The notes beneath the pieces were generated by a model. The model was not told where the DNA came from. It made no database searches and worked only from the letters and a program-made list of their open reading frames with translations. Shown here piece by piece: positions 16,988-24,769 of a stretch of DNA of 30,645 nt (position 1 is its first letter; every line of letters begins with the position of its first letter). The stretch spans positions 1 to 30,645 of the forward strand of contig CAXQGL010000009.1 in NCBI GenBank assembly GCA_964223495.1, in the 5' to 3' direction. This DNA comes from UBA8752 sp964223495 (GTDB taxonomy: Bacteria > Bacteroidota > Bacteroidia > Flavobacteriales_D > Sanyastnellaceae). The position numbers and the translations under genes were made by a program.

Positions 16988-18742
16988 ATGGGAGCACACG
17001 CACACCACAAGGAGAGCTTCATCTCCAAGTACGTTTTCAGCCAGGATCACAAGATGATCTCGAAGCAGTTCCTCATTACGGCTGTCTTCATGGGGATCAT
17101 CGCGGTGGCCCTGTCGGTCTTCTTCCGCCTTCAGCTGGGATGGCCGGGTCAGCCTTTCGGCGTGCTCGAGACCTTCCTGGGCAAATGGGCACCGGGAGGC
17201 ATCCTTGACCGCAATGCCTATCTGGCACTCGTCACCATCCACGGCACCATCATGGTGTTCTTCGTCTTGACGGGGGGGTTGAGTGGTACGTTCTCGAACC
17301 TGCTGATTCCATTGCAGATCGGTGCGCGCGACATGGCTTCAGGATTCCTGAACATGTTGAGCTACTGGTTCTTCCTCGTGTCAAGCCTCCTCATGGTGTT
17401 TTCCCTTTTCGTGGAGGGAGGCGCTGCCTCGGGCGGTTGGACGGTATATCCTCCACTCAGTGCCCTTCCGCAGGCCATGCCGGGTTCTGGAACAGGCATG
17501 ACCCTCTGGCTGATCTCCATGGTGCTGTTCGTGGCGAGCTCCCTGCTCGGCGGTCTCAACTACATCGTGACCGTGATCAACCTGCGGACCAAGGGCATGA
17601 AGATGCTGCGTCTGCCGCTGACGATCTGGGCCTTCCTCACAACGGCGATCCTGGGCGTGTTGAGCTTCCCGGTCCTGGTTTCGGCTGTGGTGCTCCTGCT
17701 CATGGACCGTTCCATGTGTACGGCGTTCTATCTGAGTGACATCTTCATCGGAGGTGAGGCGCTGGACGTGACGGGTGGATCTCCCATCCTGTACCAGCAC
17801 CTCTTCTGGTTTCTGGGTCACCCCGAGGTCTACATCGTGCTGCTGCCGGCCCTCGGCATCAGCTCCGAAGTGATTGCAACCAATGCGCGGAAGCCCATTT
17901 TCGGTTACCGTGCCATGATCGGCTCCATCCTGGCGATCGGATTCCTGAGTTTCATCGTGTGGGGCCACCACATGTTCGTAACCGGCATGAATCCATTCAT
18001 CGGATCGGTTTTCGTGTTCACGACGCTTCTGATTGCCATTCCATCCGCTGTGAAGGCATTCAACTACATCACCACACTTTGGAAGGGGAACCTGAAGTTC
18101 ACGCCGGCGATGCTCTTCTCCATCGGCTTGGTGAGCACCTTCGTCACGGGGGGGCTTACGGGCATCATCCTGGCGGACTCCGCGCTGGATGTCTCGGTGC
18201 ACGACACCTACTTCGTGGTGGCACACTTCCACATCGTGATGGGCATGTCTGCGATTTTCGGGATGCTCGGCGGGATTTACCACTGGTTCCCGAAGATGTT
18301 CGGCCGCATGATGAACATGAAGTTGGGCTTCGCACATTTCTGGCTCACCCTCGTGTGCGGCTATGGGGTGTTCTTCCCGATGCACTTCGTGGGTATGGCG
18401 GGTGCACCGCGGCGCTACTATGAGTACAGTGCGTTCGAGTTCCTGAATGCGACCGCGGACCTGAACCCCGTGATTTCGGTGTTCGCCATTATCGGCGCGC
18501 TGTCGCAGCTGTTGTTCCTGTTCAATTTCTTCCACAGCATTTTCCGCGGTCAACCGGCTTCCGAGAATCCATGGGCGTCCAATACTCTGGAGTGGACCAC
18601 GCCGGTGGAGCACATTCACGGCAATTGGCCCGGTGCCCTGCCTGAGGTGCACCGCTGGGCTTATGACTACAGCAACCCCGCGTTCGAGGATGATTTCGTT
18701 CCTCAGACGGTGCCGCTGGGCGATGGGGAGGAGGAGCACTGA
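16988..18742 (+). CDS. coxA: Cytochrome c oxidase subunit I (aa3-type)
   Basis: A 584-residue catalytic subunit of an A-type heme-copper oxidase, with about twelve membrane helices. Ligands are visible: H85 (heme a) in TIHGTIMV; H278 with the cross-linked Tyr in HPEVY (278-282); H327 and H328 (CuB) in WGHHMF; and H413 (heme a3) and H415 (heme a) in VVAHFHIVMG. The Glu of HPEV marks a D-channel oxidase of the A1 class. Subunits III and IV are not here and must be encoded elsewhere, as is common in this phylum. It starts 20 bases after coxB and is followed by a strong terminator. Together with ActA-F it should form a quinol-to-oxygen chain. Confidence 0.97.
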   Translation: MGAHAHHKESFISKYVFSQDHKMISKQFLITAVFMGIIAVALSVFFRLQLGWPGQPFGVLETFLGKWAPGGILDRNAYLALVTIHGTIMVFFVLTGGLSGTFSNLLIPLQIGARDMASGFLNMLSYWFFLVSSLLMVFSLFVEGGAASGGWTVYPPLSALPQAMPGSGTGMTLWLISMVLFVASSLLGGLNYIVTVINLRTKGMKMLRLPLTIWAFLTTAILGVLSFPVLVSAVVLLLMDRSMCTAFYLSDIFIGGEALDVTGGSPILYQHLFWFLGHPEVYIVLLPALGISSEVIATNARKPIFGYRAMIGSILAIGFLSFIVWGHHMFVTGMNPFIGSVFVFTTLLIAIPSAVKAFNYITTLWKGNLKFTPAMLFSIGLVSTFVTGGLTGIILADSALDVSVHDTYFVVAHFHIVMGMSAIFGMLGGIYHWFPKMFGRMMNMKLGFAHFWLTLVCGYGVFFPMHFVGMAGAPRRYYEYSAFEFLNATADLNPVISVFAIIGALSQLLFLFNFFHSIFRGQPASENPWASNTLEWTTPVEHIHGNWPGALPEVHRWAYDYSNPAFEDDFVPQTVPLGDGEEEH

Positions 18743-18762
18743 GCGCTGACTGCTCCATGACG

Positions 18763-18796
18763 AAACGGGCCTTTCCCACCGGGGAAGGCCCGTTTT
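18763..18796 (+). terminator. Rho-independent terminator of the act-cox operon
   Basis: A long stem (AAACGGGCCTTTCCC paired with GGGGAAGGCCCGTTT, one wobble) with a 3-base loop starts 20 bases after the coxA stop and ends in TTTT. The A-tract on the left means it could also work in the other direction, but no minus-strand gene ends here. Confidence 0.9.
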
Positions 18797-18844
18797 GTGT
18801 ACAAGGGATTGGTGGACGTCCGATGTGGATTCGCTTCGCCTCCC

Positions 18845-18852
18845 GAACTTGG
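18845..18852 (+). promoter_or_regulatory. Weak -7-like box before ruvB
   Basis: GAACTTGG partly matches TAnnTTTG (two mismatches) and lies four bases before the ruvB ATG, the same spacing as several other genes in the window. The match alone is too weak to be sure; the preceding terminator requires some promoter for ruvB in this 60-base gap. Confidence 0.25.
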
Positions 18853-18856
18853 ACCC

Positions 18857-19882
18857 ATGGAGGACTTCGATTTGCGGGGTGCGGCCGAACGGCACAGCGA
18901 TGGAGAGGTCGAGCGCGTATTGCGTCCGACAGGCTTCAGTGAATTCGCGGGCCAGCGGGAAGCCTTGGAGAACCTCGAAGTGTTCGTGCAGGCGGCGGCC
19001 CGCCGGGGCGAATCGATGGATCACGTGTTGTTCCATGGACCTCCCGGGCTGGGCAAGACCACCTTGGCCAACATCGTGGCTGCGGAGCTCGGCGTGGCCA
19101 TCAAGACGACAAGTGGCCCTGTACTCGACAAGCCGGGTGACCTTGCCGGTCTTTTGACGGGCCTGGAGCCGCGTGATGTGCTGTTCATCGATGAGATCCA
19201 CAGACTCAGCCCCATCGTGGAGGAGTATCTCTACAGTGCCATGGAGGACTATCGGATCGACCTCGTAATCGATACGGGCCCCAATGCGCGGACGGTACAG
19301 ATTGACCTGCATCCTTTCACCCTCGTGGGTGCCACGACCCGCAGTGGATTGCTGACGGCACCATTGCGGGCGCGATTCGGCATCAATTTGCGGCTGCATT
19401 ACTATGATGCGGAAACCCTGACGGGCATTGTTGAGCGCAGTGCCGGTCTGCTCGGCATTCCCATCGACCATGAGGCGGCATTCGAGATCGCAGGTCGCAG
19501 CCGGGGTACGCCCAGGATTGCCAATGCCTTGTTGAGGCGGGTTCGGGATTTCGCGGAAATCAAGGGAGATGGGACCATCGAGCCGGGGATTACCCGTTAC
19601 GCGTTGGACGCCCTCAATGTGGACCGGAAGGGCTTGGACGAGATGGACAACCGGATCCTCAGCACCCTCATCGACAAGTTCAAGGGAGGCCCCGTGGGCA
19701 TCACGACCATCGCCACGGCTGTGGGAGAGAATGGGGGCACGCTCGAAGAGGTCTATGAGCCGTTCCTCATCCAGCAGGGATTCCTCGTGAGAACGCCAAG
19801 GGGCAGACAGGCCACGGATGCGGCCTATCGACATCTGGGCCGGGTACCGACGTCGGGAGGTGGGCTTTTCGATGCCGACTGA
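18857..19882 (+). CDS. ruvB: Holliday junction branch migration ATPase RuvB
   Basis: A 341-residue AAA+ motor that, with RuvA, drives branch migration of Holliday junctions in recombinational repair. Motifs are RPTGFSEFAGQ (23-33), Walker A GPPGLGKT (61-68), Walker B LFIDEIH (109-115), sensor 1 GATTRSG, the arginine region RARFGINLRL, and the winged-helix domain ending in GRQATDAAYRHLG. I chose ATG 18857 (MEDFDLRG); a longer frame from 18797 would begin within the coxA terminator. The stop is three bases before queG. RuvA and RuvC are not in the window. Confidence 0.97.
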   Translation: MEDFDLRGAAERHSDGEVERVLRPTGFSEFAGQREALENLEVFVQAAARRGESMDHVLFHGPPGLGKTTLANIVAAELGVAIKTTSGPVLDKPGDLAGLLTGLEPRDVLFIDEIHRLSPIVEEYLYSAMEDYRIDLVIDTGPNARTVQIDLHPFTLVGATTRSGLLTAPLRARFGINLRLHYYDAETLTGIVERSAGLLGIPIDHEAAFEIAGRSRGTPRIANALLRRVRDFAEIKGDGTIEPGITRYALDALNVDRKGLDEMDNRILSTLIDKFKGGPVGITTIATAVGENGGTLEEVYEPFLIQQGFLVRTPRGRQATDAAYRHLGRVPTSGGGLFDAD

Positions 19883-19885
19883 ACC

Positions 19886-20839
19886 ATGGGCCGTACCCGT
19901 CACATCGGAGAGGAGCGTGTGGAGCGGATCCGTCATTGGGCGGCAGAGCTTGGATTCAGTGCCGTAGGATTTTCAAGGGCGGAGCGGTTGGATGGGGAGG
20001 AGGCCAGGCTCGAACAGTGGTTGAGGGAAGGCCGCCATGGCGAGATGGGCTATCTGGAGAAGAACTTCGACAAGCGGCTGGATCCGACGTTGTTGCTTCC
20101 CGGGACGCGAACGGTGATCAGCCTGTTGTACAACCATTACACGGATGTCCGTCAGGAGGACCCTCATGCACCCAAGATCTCGACCTATGCTTTTGGAGAG
20201 GACTACCATTTCGTGGTGAAATGGAAGCTCAAGGAGCTTTTGAAGTGGATGCGCCGCGATTGGGGTGACATCGCAGGCCGTGTCTATGTGGATTCGGCGC
20301 CCGTCCTGGAAAGGGCTTGGGCGGCGCGGTCCGGTTTGGGCTGGATCGGCAAGCATGGCTTGCTGCTCAACAAGGAGGGGGGTAGTCATTTTTTCCTCGG
20401 TGAAATCATGGTGGACCTCGACTTGCCCTCCGACGCGCCCGTGACGGACCACTGCGGTTCATGTACGCGGTGCATCGATGCCTGTCCGACCGGAGCCATC
20501 ATCCGACCGCAGGTGGTGGACGGCAGCAAGTGCATCAGTTATTTCACGATCGAATTGCGGGAGGCGTTGCCCGAGCCGATGGCCGGCCGTTTCGAAAATT
20601 GGATGTTCGGGTGCGACATCTGTCAGGATGTCTGTCCCTGGAACCGGCATGCCACGCCGCACAACGAGCCGGCGTTCGAGCCCCAGCCCGAGCTTCTCGC
20701 CATGACCCGCCAGGATTGGTCCGACCTGAAGGAGGAGACCTTTGACGCCCTATTCCGCAAAAGCCCGGTGCAAAGAACCGGATATGCCGGGCTCAGCAGG
20801 AACATCGCGTTTCTGGATCGGAAGCGGGATGAGGAGTGA
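19886..20839 (+). CDS. queG: Epoxyqueuosine reductase QueG
   Basis: A 317-residue cobalamin-dependent iron-sulfur enzyme that makes the last step of queuosine biosynthesis, reducing epoxyqueuosine at tRNA position 34. Visible are the N-terminal domain (ELGFSAVGFSRAERLD), the conserved catalytic Asp in VDSAPVLERAWAARSGLGWIGKH (D136), and two [4Fe-4S] cluster motifs: C190/193/196/200 (CGSCTRCIDACPTGAI) and C243/246/250 (CDICQDVCPWN), plus C216. It is a short form without the C-terminal HEAT-like extension. It is probably co-transcribed with ruvB (3-base gap) and converges on trhO with an 18-base gap. Confidence 0.96.
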   Translation: MGRTRHIGEERVERIRHWAAELGFSAVGFSRAERLDGEEARLEQWLREGRHGEMGYLEKNFDKRLDPTLLLPGTRTVISLLYNHYTDVRQEDPHAPKISTYAFGEDYHFVVKWKLKELLKWMRRDWGDIAGRVYVDSAPVLERAWAARSGLGWIGKHGLLLNKEGGSHFFLGEIMVDLDLPSDAPVTDHCGSCTRCIDACPTGAIIRPQVVDGSKCISYFTIELREALPEPMAGRFENWMFGCDICQDVCPWNRHATPHNEPAFEPQPELLAMTRQDWSDLKEETFDALFRKSPVQRTGYAGLSRNIAFLDRKRDEE

Positions 20840-20857
20840 CGTATTTTGATGGGCGCC

Positions 20858-21895
20858 TCAGTCGCCGTCCGCCACGCGGGCACTTCCGGGACGGTTCAGG
20901 GTGCGCCGCTCCGGTCGGGTGCCTGACCGGCGGGCCTTCTGCTCGTCTTCCGGGAGGGCGATGAAAGTCTGGCATTCGGCACCACATGTGCCTTGCAGGG
21001 ATTGGGCACACGCCGGACACTGTACCATCAGGACGTTGCAGGCCGCATTGCTGCAGTTGGTGACCGCATCGCATGCCGCGCCGCAATGGTGGCATTCGGC
21101 GACCACATCATCGCTCACCCTTTCCGCCATGCGTTCGTCAAAGACGAAATTGACGCCGCGAAAACGGTTTTCCAGACCATCAGCGCGCACTTGCCGAACG
21201 TATTGGATGATGCCGCCTTCGAGTTGGTGCACGTTCGGGAATCCTTTGTGTTTGAGGTAGGCACTGGCCTTCTCGCAGCGGATGCCACCTGTGCAATAGA
21301 GGACGATGTTCTCTTCCTTGCGGTCCTTCAGGAGGTCCTCCACCTCCCTGATCTCATCGCGGAAAGTCTCGGCGGCCGGGAGGATGGCGCCCTTGAAATG
21401 GCCCACCTCGCTCTCATAGTGGTTGCGCATGTCGACCACGACCGTATCGGGAAGGCTGGCCAAGGCGTTGAATTCAGCAGCGGAAACATGCTTTCCGCAA
21501 TCCGTCACATCGAAGCCGTCGTCATCCAGGCCGTCCGCGACGATCTTGTCCCTGACCTTGATGATCAGCTTGAGGAAGCTTTTGTCGTCGGCTTCAATGG
21601 CGATGTTGAGCCGCACCCCCACCAACCAGTCAATGTCCTCGAGTGACTGCCGGAAGGCAGCCATGGCCTCTGTGGGCAGGCTAAGCTGGGCATTGATGCC
21701 CTCACTGCTGACATAGATGCGCCCGAGCACATCGATCTCCGACCAGCAGCTGAAGAGGTGGTTCCTCAGAAACTCCGGATTGGCCACCCTTGCGTATTGA
21801 TAGAAGCTCAAAGTCGTGCGCGGACGCCCCTCCTGATCGAGGTGTTCGATCAGGCTCGGTTTATCGAGCCGGTTATGCAGCGGAAAGTCTGACAC
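20858..21895 (-). CDS. trhO: tRNA uridine(34) hydroxylase TrhO (rhodanese domain)
   Basis: About 345 residues. TrhO (YceA) hydroxylates wobble uridine to 5-hydroxyuridine, the first step to cmo5U/mo5U in tRNA. An N-terminal ferredoxin-like domain (TTLSFYQYARV...GRIYVSSEGINAQLSLP) precedes the rhodanese domain with the catalytic Cys in LYCTGGIRCEKASAYL, and a Cys-rich C-terminal domain (CHHC...CPAC...CGAEC) typical of the family. No ATG is available. I prefer GTG 21895 because an exact TAnnTTTG box overlaps the codons upstream and homologues begin near LHNRLDK. GTG 21922 would add nine residues. It is interesting that another wobble-base enzyme, QueG, is its convergent neighbour. Confidence 0.93.
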   Translation of the reverse strand: MSDFPLHNRLDKPSLIEHLDQEGRPRTTLSFYQYARVANPEFLRNHLFSCWSEIDVLGRIYVSSEGINAQLSLPTEAMAAFRQSLEDIDWLVGVRLNIAIEADDKSFLKLIIKVRDKIVADGLDDDGFDVTDCGKHVSAAEFNALASLPDTVVVDMRNHYESEVGHFKGAILPAAETFRDEIREVEDLLKDRKEENIVLYCTGGIRCEKASAYLKHKGFPNVHQLEGGIIQYVRQVRADGLENRFRGVNFVFDERMAERVSDDVVAECHHCGAACDAVTNCSNAACNVLMVQCPACAQSLQGTCGAECQTFIALPEDEQKARRSGTRPERRTLNRPGSARVADGD

Positions 21896-21900
21896 AGCTG

Positions 21901-21908
21901 CAAAAATA
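21901..21908 (-). promoter_or_regulatory. Putative -7 element of trhO
   Basis: On the minus strand TATTTTTG matches TAnnTTTG exactly. A TTC lies about 18 bases upstream, close to a -33 TTG. The box ends five bases before GTG 21895, and it would lie inside the coding region if GTG 21922 were the start; this is the main reason for preferring the shorter start. Confidence 0.5.
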
Positions 21909-21962
21909 GCCTGTTCGTCCACGTAGGAATGCGCCTGAATGTGGATTCATTGGGAAAGGCCG

Positions 21963-21993
21963 TTTGCATTCGGCCGGGATTCCGGATATATTG
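21963..21993 (+). promoter_or_regulatory. Putative promoter of the small orphan gene
   Basis: A TTTG at 21963-21966 is followed after 20 bases by TATATTG (21987-21993), a near match to the TTTG / TAnnTTTG promoter pair with the expected spacing. The gene start lies 23 bases downstream. Confidence 0.45.
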
Positions 21994-22016
21994 ATCGCGC
22001 CCTACTGATTTCATCA

Positions 22017-22223
22017 ATGCCTATGAAAATGTTGGAATACTGCCAGCGCATTCTGGCCAAGGTCAGTTTTGACCGCCATCTGTTTGCCAAGGAATTGGCC
22101 AAAAGCATCAAACGTCTGGAACTCGCCGATGTCAAGCGGCTCCGGCAATGGTGCATGGAACAATTCGGCCAACGCTATGAAGACATCATCCTGAACACGT
22201 TCTCCCAGCAATTGGCAGTCTGA
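22017..22223 (+). CDS. Small conserved-looking protein of unknown function (68 aa)
   Basis: A 68-residue protein, MPMKMLEYCQRILAKVSFDR..., predicted all-helical and basic, with no signal peptide. Its start (MLEYCQRILAKVSFDRHLFAKELAK) and end (LRQWCMEQFGQRYEDII) resemble a short family I associate with Bacteroidota genomes, where it has no known function. Start could be ATG 22017 or the second ATG two codons later. The larger frame from 21939 would include the promoter. It has its own promoter-like sequence and a strong terminator, so it is a stand-alone unit between trhO (divergent) and the ABC operon (convergent). I cannot assign a role. Confidence 0.75.
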   Translation: MPMKMLEYCQRILAKVSFDRHLFAKELAKSIKRLELADVKRLRQWCMEQFGQRYEDIILNTFSQQLAV

Positions 22224-22247
22224 AGTCTCAGGATATCATATTCACCC

Positions 22248-22281
22248 GCCCGATCGGATCCGTCCGGTCGGGCTTTTTCTT
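22248..22281 (+). terminator. Rho-independent terminator of the small orphan gene
   Basis: An 11-pair stem (GCCCGATCGGA with TCCGGTCGGGC, one wobble) with a 4-base loop is followed by TTTTTCTT, 24 bases after the stop codon at 22223. It is a textbook intrinsic terminator. The convergent gene on the minus strand ends at 22313. Confidence 0.92.
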
Positions 22282-22312
22282 GCCTTTGTTGGGGGTGTTC
22301 CGAACCCTGTAA

Positions 22313-22888
22313 TCAGAGGGGATGCTCCTCCGCGCCCTCCAGGATGTAGTTCATCTGATAGACGTCGTCGGCATTGAGCCGCAGGTTGCCGTGGACGGTC
22401 AACCGCTCGTCCGTCTGGTAAGTGCGGTGGTCGCTGTCCTTGAAGCGGAGATCCACCACGCTTTCAGGCCCCGCACCCCCGCAGAAGAAGCAATTGGCGA
22501 AGGGATAGCGTGAAAGCACGTAGAAGTCCTCATCGAGATCGACAGGGATGACATAGCCGGTGATGTAGACATCATCGCCTTCCGCGGCGAGCACCTGGTC
22601 TCCGAAGACGGGCTTCCAGTAATAGCTGTCCAGTTCTTCGAGGTAGACATCCTTGAAGTCCACATCGGCCAGTTCCGCCCATGTCAATTCACGGTATTCA
22701 GCGCCAGCAGGGACGGTAAGGGCCTCATGCAGTTCGGGAACCGCTTCTACTTCTGCGGCCCGTGCCTTTGCGATCAGCGGCATGTCGGGAGCGGCAGGAT
22801 CGGGATGACAATACGAGCTCAGGTCCATGGCGGACAACGCTCCAATTCCAAGGATGGTGTAGAGGATATGTTGCACACGGCGACCCAT
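22313..22888 (-). CDS. Secreted DUF3299-like protein linked to an ABC exporter
   Basis: A 191-residue protein with an N-terminal membrane or signal segment (MGRRVQHILYTILGIGALSAM). The conserved core contains LTWAELADVDF, DDVYITGYVIPVD, and FANCFFCGGAGPESVVDLRF, which recalls the small OB-like DUF3299 family (GYVxPL followed by a short Cys/aromatic motif). The assignment is by resemblance only. In other bacteria DUF3299 proteins occur next to FtsX-type ABC transporters, some linked to zinc supply; here it follows such a pair, 31 bases after the permease stop. The Cys pair and His residues might bind metal. The frame is open to 23020, but ATG 22888 gives the signal and follows a promoter-like box. 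Confidence 0.7.
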   Translation of the reverse strand: MGRRVQHILYTILGIGALSAMDLSSYCHPDPAAPDMPLIAKARAAEVEAVPELHEALTVPAGAEYRELTWAELADVDFKDVYLEELDSYYWKPVFGDQVLAAEGDDVYITGYVIPVDLDEDFYVLSRYPFANCFFCGGAGPESVVDLRFKDSDHRTYQTDERLTVHGNLRLNADDVYQMNYILEGAEEHPL

Positions 22889-22892
22889 GGGG

Positions 22893-22900
22893 CTAAAATA
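22893..22900 (-). promoter_or_regulatory. Weak -7-like box before the DUF3299-like gene
   Basis: TATTTTAG on the minus strand resembles TAnnTTTG and ends four bases (CCCC) before ATG 22888. It could give the third gene of the ABC operon its own transcript, in addition to read-through from the permease. Confidence 0.3.
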
Positions 22901-22919
22901 CGCCTGTAGCCCGCGCCGT

Positions 22920-24092
22920 TCAACGGCCTTGACCCAATGTATTCGAAATGTCGATCCGCAGTGCCGAACGGGCCGGGATGCCTGCCGCCAGGGCGCCGAC
23001 AAGCAATGCCGCCCCCACAAGGATGAATTCGCCGCCCACAGGGGCCAATTGCGTCACGTCATAGTGGAACCTGTCCGCCAGCACCTGGCCGAGTACAACC
23101 ACCCCCACCCTGCTGAGCAGCAGGCCGATGAGGATGCCCCCTACGGTCATCCACAAGCCCTCGAACAGAACAAGGGCAAACAACCGATTGGGTGGAGCGC
23201 CCATGGTGCGCAGCAGGGCGAGTTCATATCGCCGGTCCCTGAGGGAAGCGTAGAGCGCAATGAACACGCTGATGAAGGAGAGTCCCATGATGAGCAGGGC
23301 CACAGCCCGCAGGGTCTGCAGACCAATACCGAACTGTTGGGTCAGGCGGTTCATTTCGATCGCGGGCAAGGCGACCTGCATGGGGGTGTCGCGCAGGAGA
23401 TTCGGCAGGGTCAGGATGGCCAACGGGTTCTTTTTCTTGAGCAGGACGGCGGTGATTTCCGCATCCGCACCTTCGATTTCCTCATGCACGCCCCAAACGG
23501 AGGCAATGGGAGTCAGGATGAGCTGGTCAATGACGGATCCGTTGCGGCCGAAGGTGCCCACGACGGTATAGGCCTTGTCCCGGTGGACGTCCGTTCCATC
23601 GGTCAATCCGTGGGCACTATAGAAAGTGTCACCGAGGGTGAGTCCGGTGGCTGCCGCCACTTCCTGGCCGACGACGACTTCGAAAGGCGCTTCGAACATT
23701 CGGCCATGGGATAGGGTGGCACCGTAGTGCTCCGCATAGGAGGGCTCTGTACCCACAATCCGAAAGAGTTCATAGTTGTCGCCGTATGCCAGGGGAATGG
23801 CCTCGGCGATGTAGGGGTGACGCATCACCTTGCGTGCCTCGTCGAGGGGGATGTTGCCGGTGGGAACGTCGACGTGGTAGACGTTCGCGAGGATGAGCTG
23901 GAGGGGACTGCCCTTGGCACCGAGCACGAGGTCGATGTCCTTGATGTTGCGGTCGAGGTCTTCCGTGAGGCTGCGTTGCATCAGCAGCATCAGGCTGATG
24001 ATGCCCACTCCGAAAGCGAGCAACAGAACACTCAAACCGGTTTCCAATGGGCGGTGCAGGACATTGCGTCTGGCGAGTCGAGCAGCTTTCAT
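22920..24092 (-). CDS. ABC transporter permease, FtsX/MacB type
   Basis: A 390-residue permease with the MacB/LolCE layout. It has an N-terminal membrane helix (about 18-40), a periplasmic domain (about 45-265, including MacB-PCD-like PFEVVVGQEVAAATGLTLGDTF), then three C-terminal helices (about 270-292, 318-342 and 357-380) with the FtsX signature (ISVFIALYASLRDRRYELALLRTMGA). Proteins of this type work as mechanotransmission exporters or lipoprotein/metal-linked systems and do not form classic import channels. The ATG overlaps the stop of the ATPase gene by four bases (ATGA). The substrate is unknown. Confidence 0.9.
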   Translation of the reverse strand: MKAARLARRNVLHRPLETGLSVLLLAFGVGIISLMLLMQRSLTEDLDRNIKDIDLVLGAKGSPLQLILANVYHVDVPTGNIPLDEARKVMRHPYIAEAIPLAYGDNYELFRIVGTEPSYAEHYGATLSHGRMFEAPFEVVVGQEVAAATGLTLGDTFYSAHGLTDGTDVHRDKAYTVVGTFGRNGSVIDQLILTPIASVWGVHEEIEGADAEITAVLLKKKNPLAILTLPNLLRDTPMQVALPAIEMNRLTQQFGIGLQTLRAVALLIMGLSFISVFIALYASLRDRRYELALLRTMGAPPNRLFALVLFEGLWMTVGGILIGLLLSRVGVVVLGQVLADRFHYDVTQLAPVGGEFILVGAALLVGALAAGIPARSALRIDISNTLGQGR

Positions 24093-24730
24093 GTCAATGG
24101 AGCGAGTTCGACGCGTTCGGACATGCGGTCCTTCAGGCGCTGGTCATGGGTCACGATGAGGAGGGCAGCACCTGTACGTTCGGCCTGGCGCCGCAGGAGT
24201 TGCAACACGGCGTCCGTATTGGCATCGTCCAAAGCACTGGTGGGTTCGTCCGCCAGGATGAGGCCAGGCCCATGAACCACGGCGCGGGCGATGTAGACGC
24301 GCTGTTGTTCACCGACGGACAGGGCATCCACCCGGGCGTCCAGCTTGTGTGCGAGTCCCAGGTCTTCCAGCAGGGCTGAGACCGCAGCATCATCGGGTGC
24401 GCATCCCGCCAAGGACCGGGCAAGGGCCAGGTTCTCCCCGACGGTCAGGCTGCGCACGAAATGGGCGGTTTGAAAGACGATGCCCATGTGCCTGCCCCGG
24501 GTCCGGTCGCGTTCTGCCGTGGGCAGCGCACTGAAATCGGAGCCCGCCAGCTGGACGGAGCCTGCCGAAGGGGTCCGCATTCCAGCCACGAGGTGGAGCA
24601 AGGTGGTCTTGCCGGTCCCGGAGGCCCCAAGCAGGAGCATTTCCCGGCCTTCCTCGAGGTCGAGGTCGGGAAAGACCATCGTGTGTTCTCCCCCCTCATA
24701 TCGGTATTGAAGCCCTTGGGTCTTCAGCAT
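24089..24730 (-). CDS. ABC transporter ATP-binding protein (LolD/MacB class)
   Basis: A 213-residue ATPase with Walker A GASGTGKT (35-42), Q-loop Q87, signature LSVGEQQ (137-143), Walker B LILADE (157-162), D-loop SALD and H-loop His195 in THDQ. The sequence fits the MacB/LolD/YbbA group that partners FtsX-like permeases, and it overlaps its permease by four bases. The signature has VGEQQ where SGGQQ is usual. It is the first gene of a three-gene operon and divergent from the DUF4258-like gene, with only 39 bases between the two start codons. Confidence 0.93.
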   Translation of the reverse strand: MLKTQGLQYRYEGGEHTMVFPDLDLEEGREMLLLGASGTGKTTLLHLVAGMRTPSAGSVQLAGSDFSALPTAERDRTRGRHMGIVFQTAHFVRSLTVGENLALARSLAGCAPDDAAVSALLEDLGLAHKLDARVDALSVGEQQRVYIARAVVHGPGLILADEPTSALDDANTDAVLQLLRRQAERTGAALLIVTHDQRLKDRMSERVELAPLT

Positions 24731-24734
24731 GGGG

Positions 24735-24742
24735 TGAAGTTA
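24735..24742 (-). promoter_or_regulatory. Putative -7 element of the ABC operon
   Basis: TAACTTCA on the minus strand resembles TAnnTTTG (two mismatches) and ends four bases before the ATG at 24730. Confidence 0.35.
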
Positions 24743-24757
24743 CGATGGCGCATCGCC

Positions 24758-24765
24758 CATCTTTG
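24758..24765 (+). promoter_or_regulatory. Putative -7 element of the DUF4258-like gene
   Basis: CATCTTTG matches TAnnTTTG with one mismatch and lies four bases before the ATG at 24770. The opposite box for the ABC operon is 15 bases away, so the two promoters would share one short region. Confidence 0.4.
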
Positions 24766-24769
24766 CATC

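Noticed and set aside
17381..19936. 851-codon minus-strand frame opposite coxA and ruvB
   Set aside because: Runs through two well-supported genes and the act-cox terminator; it is a shadow.
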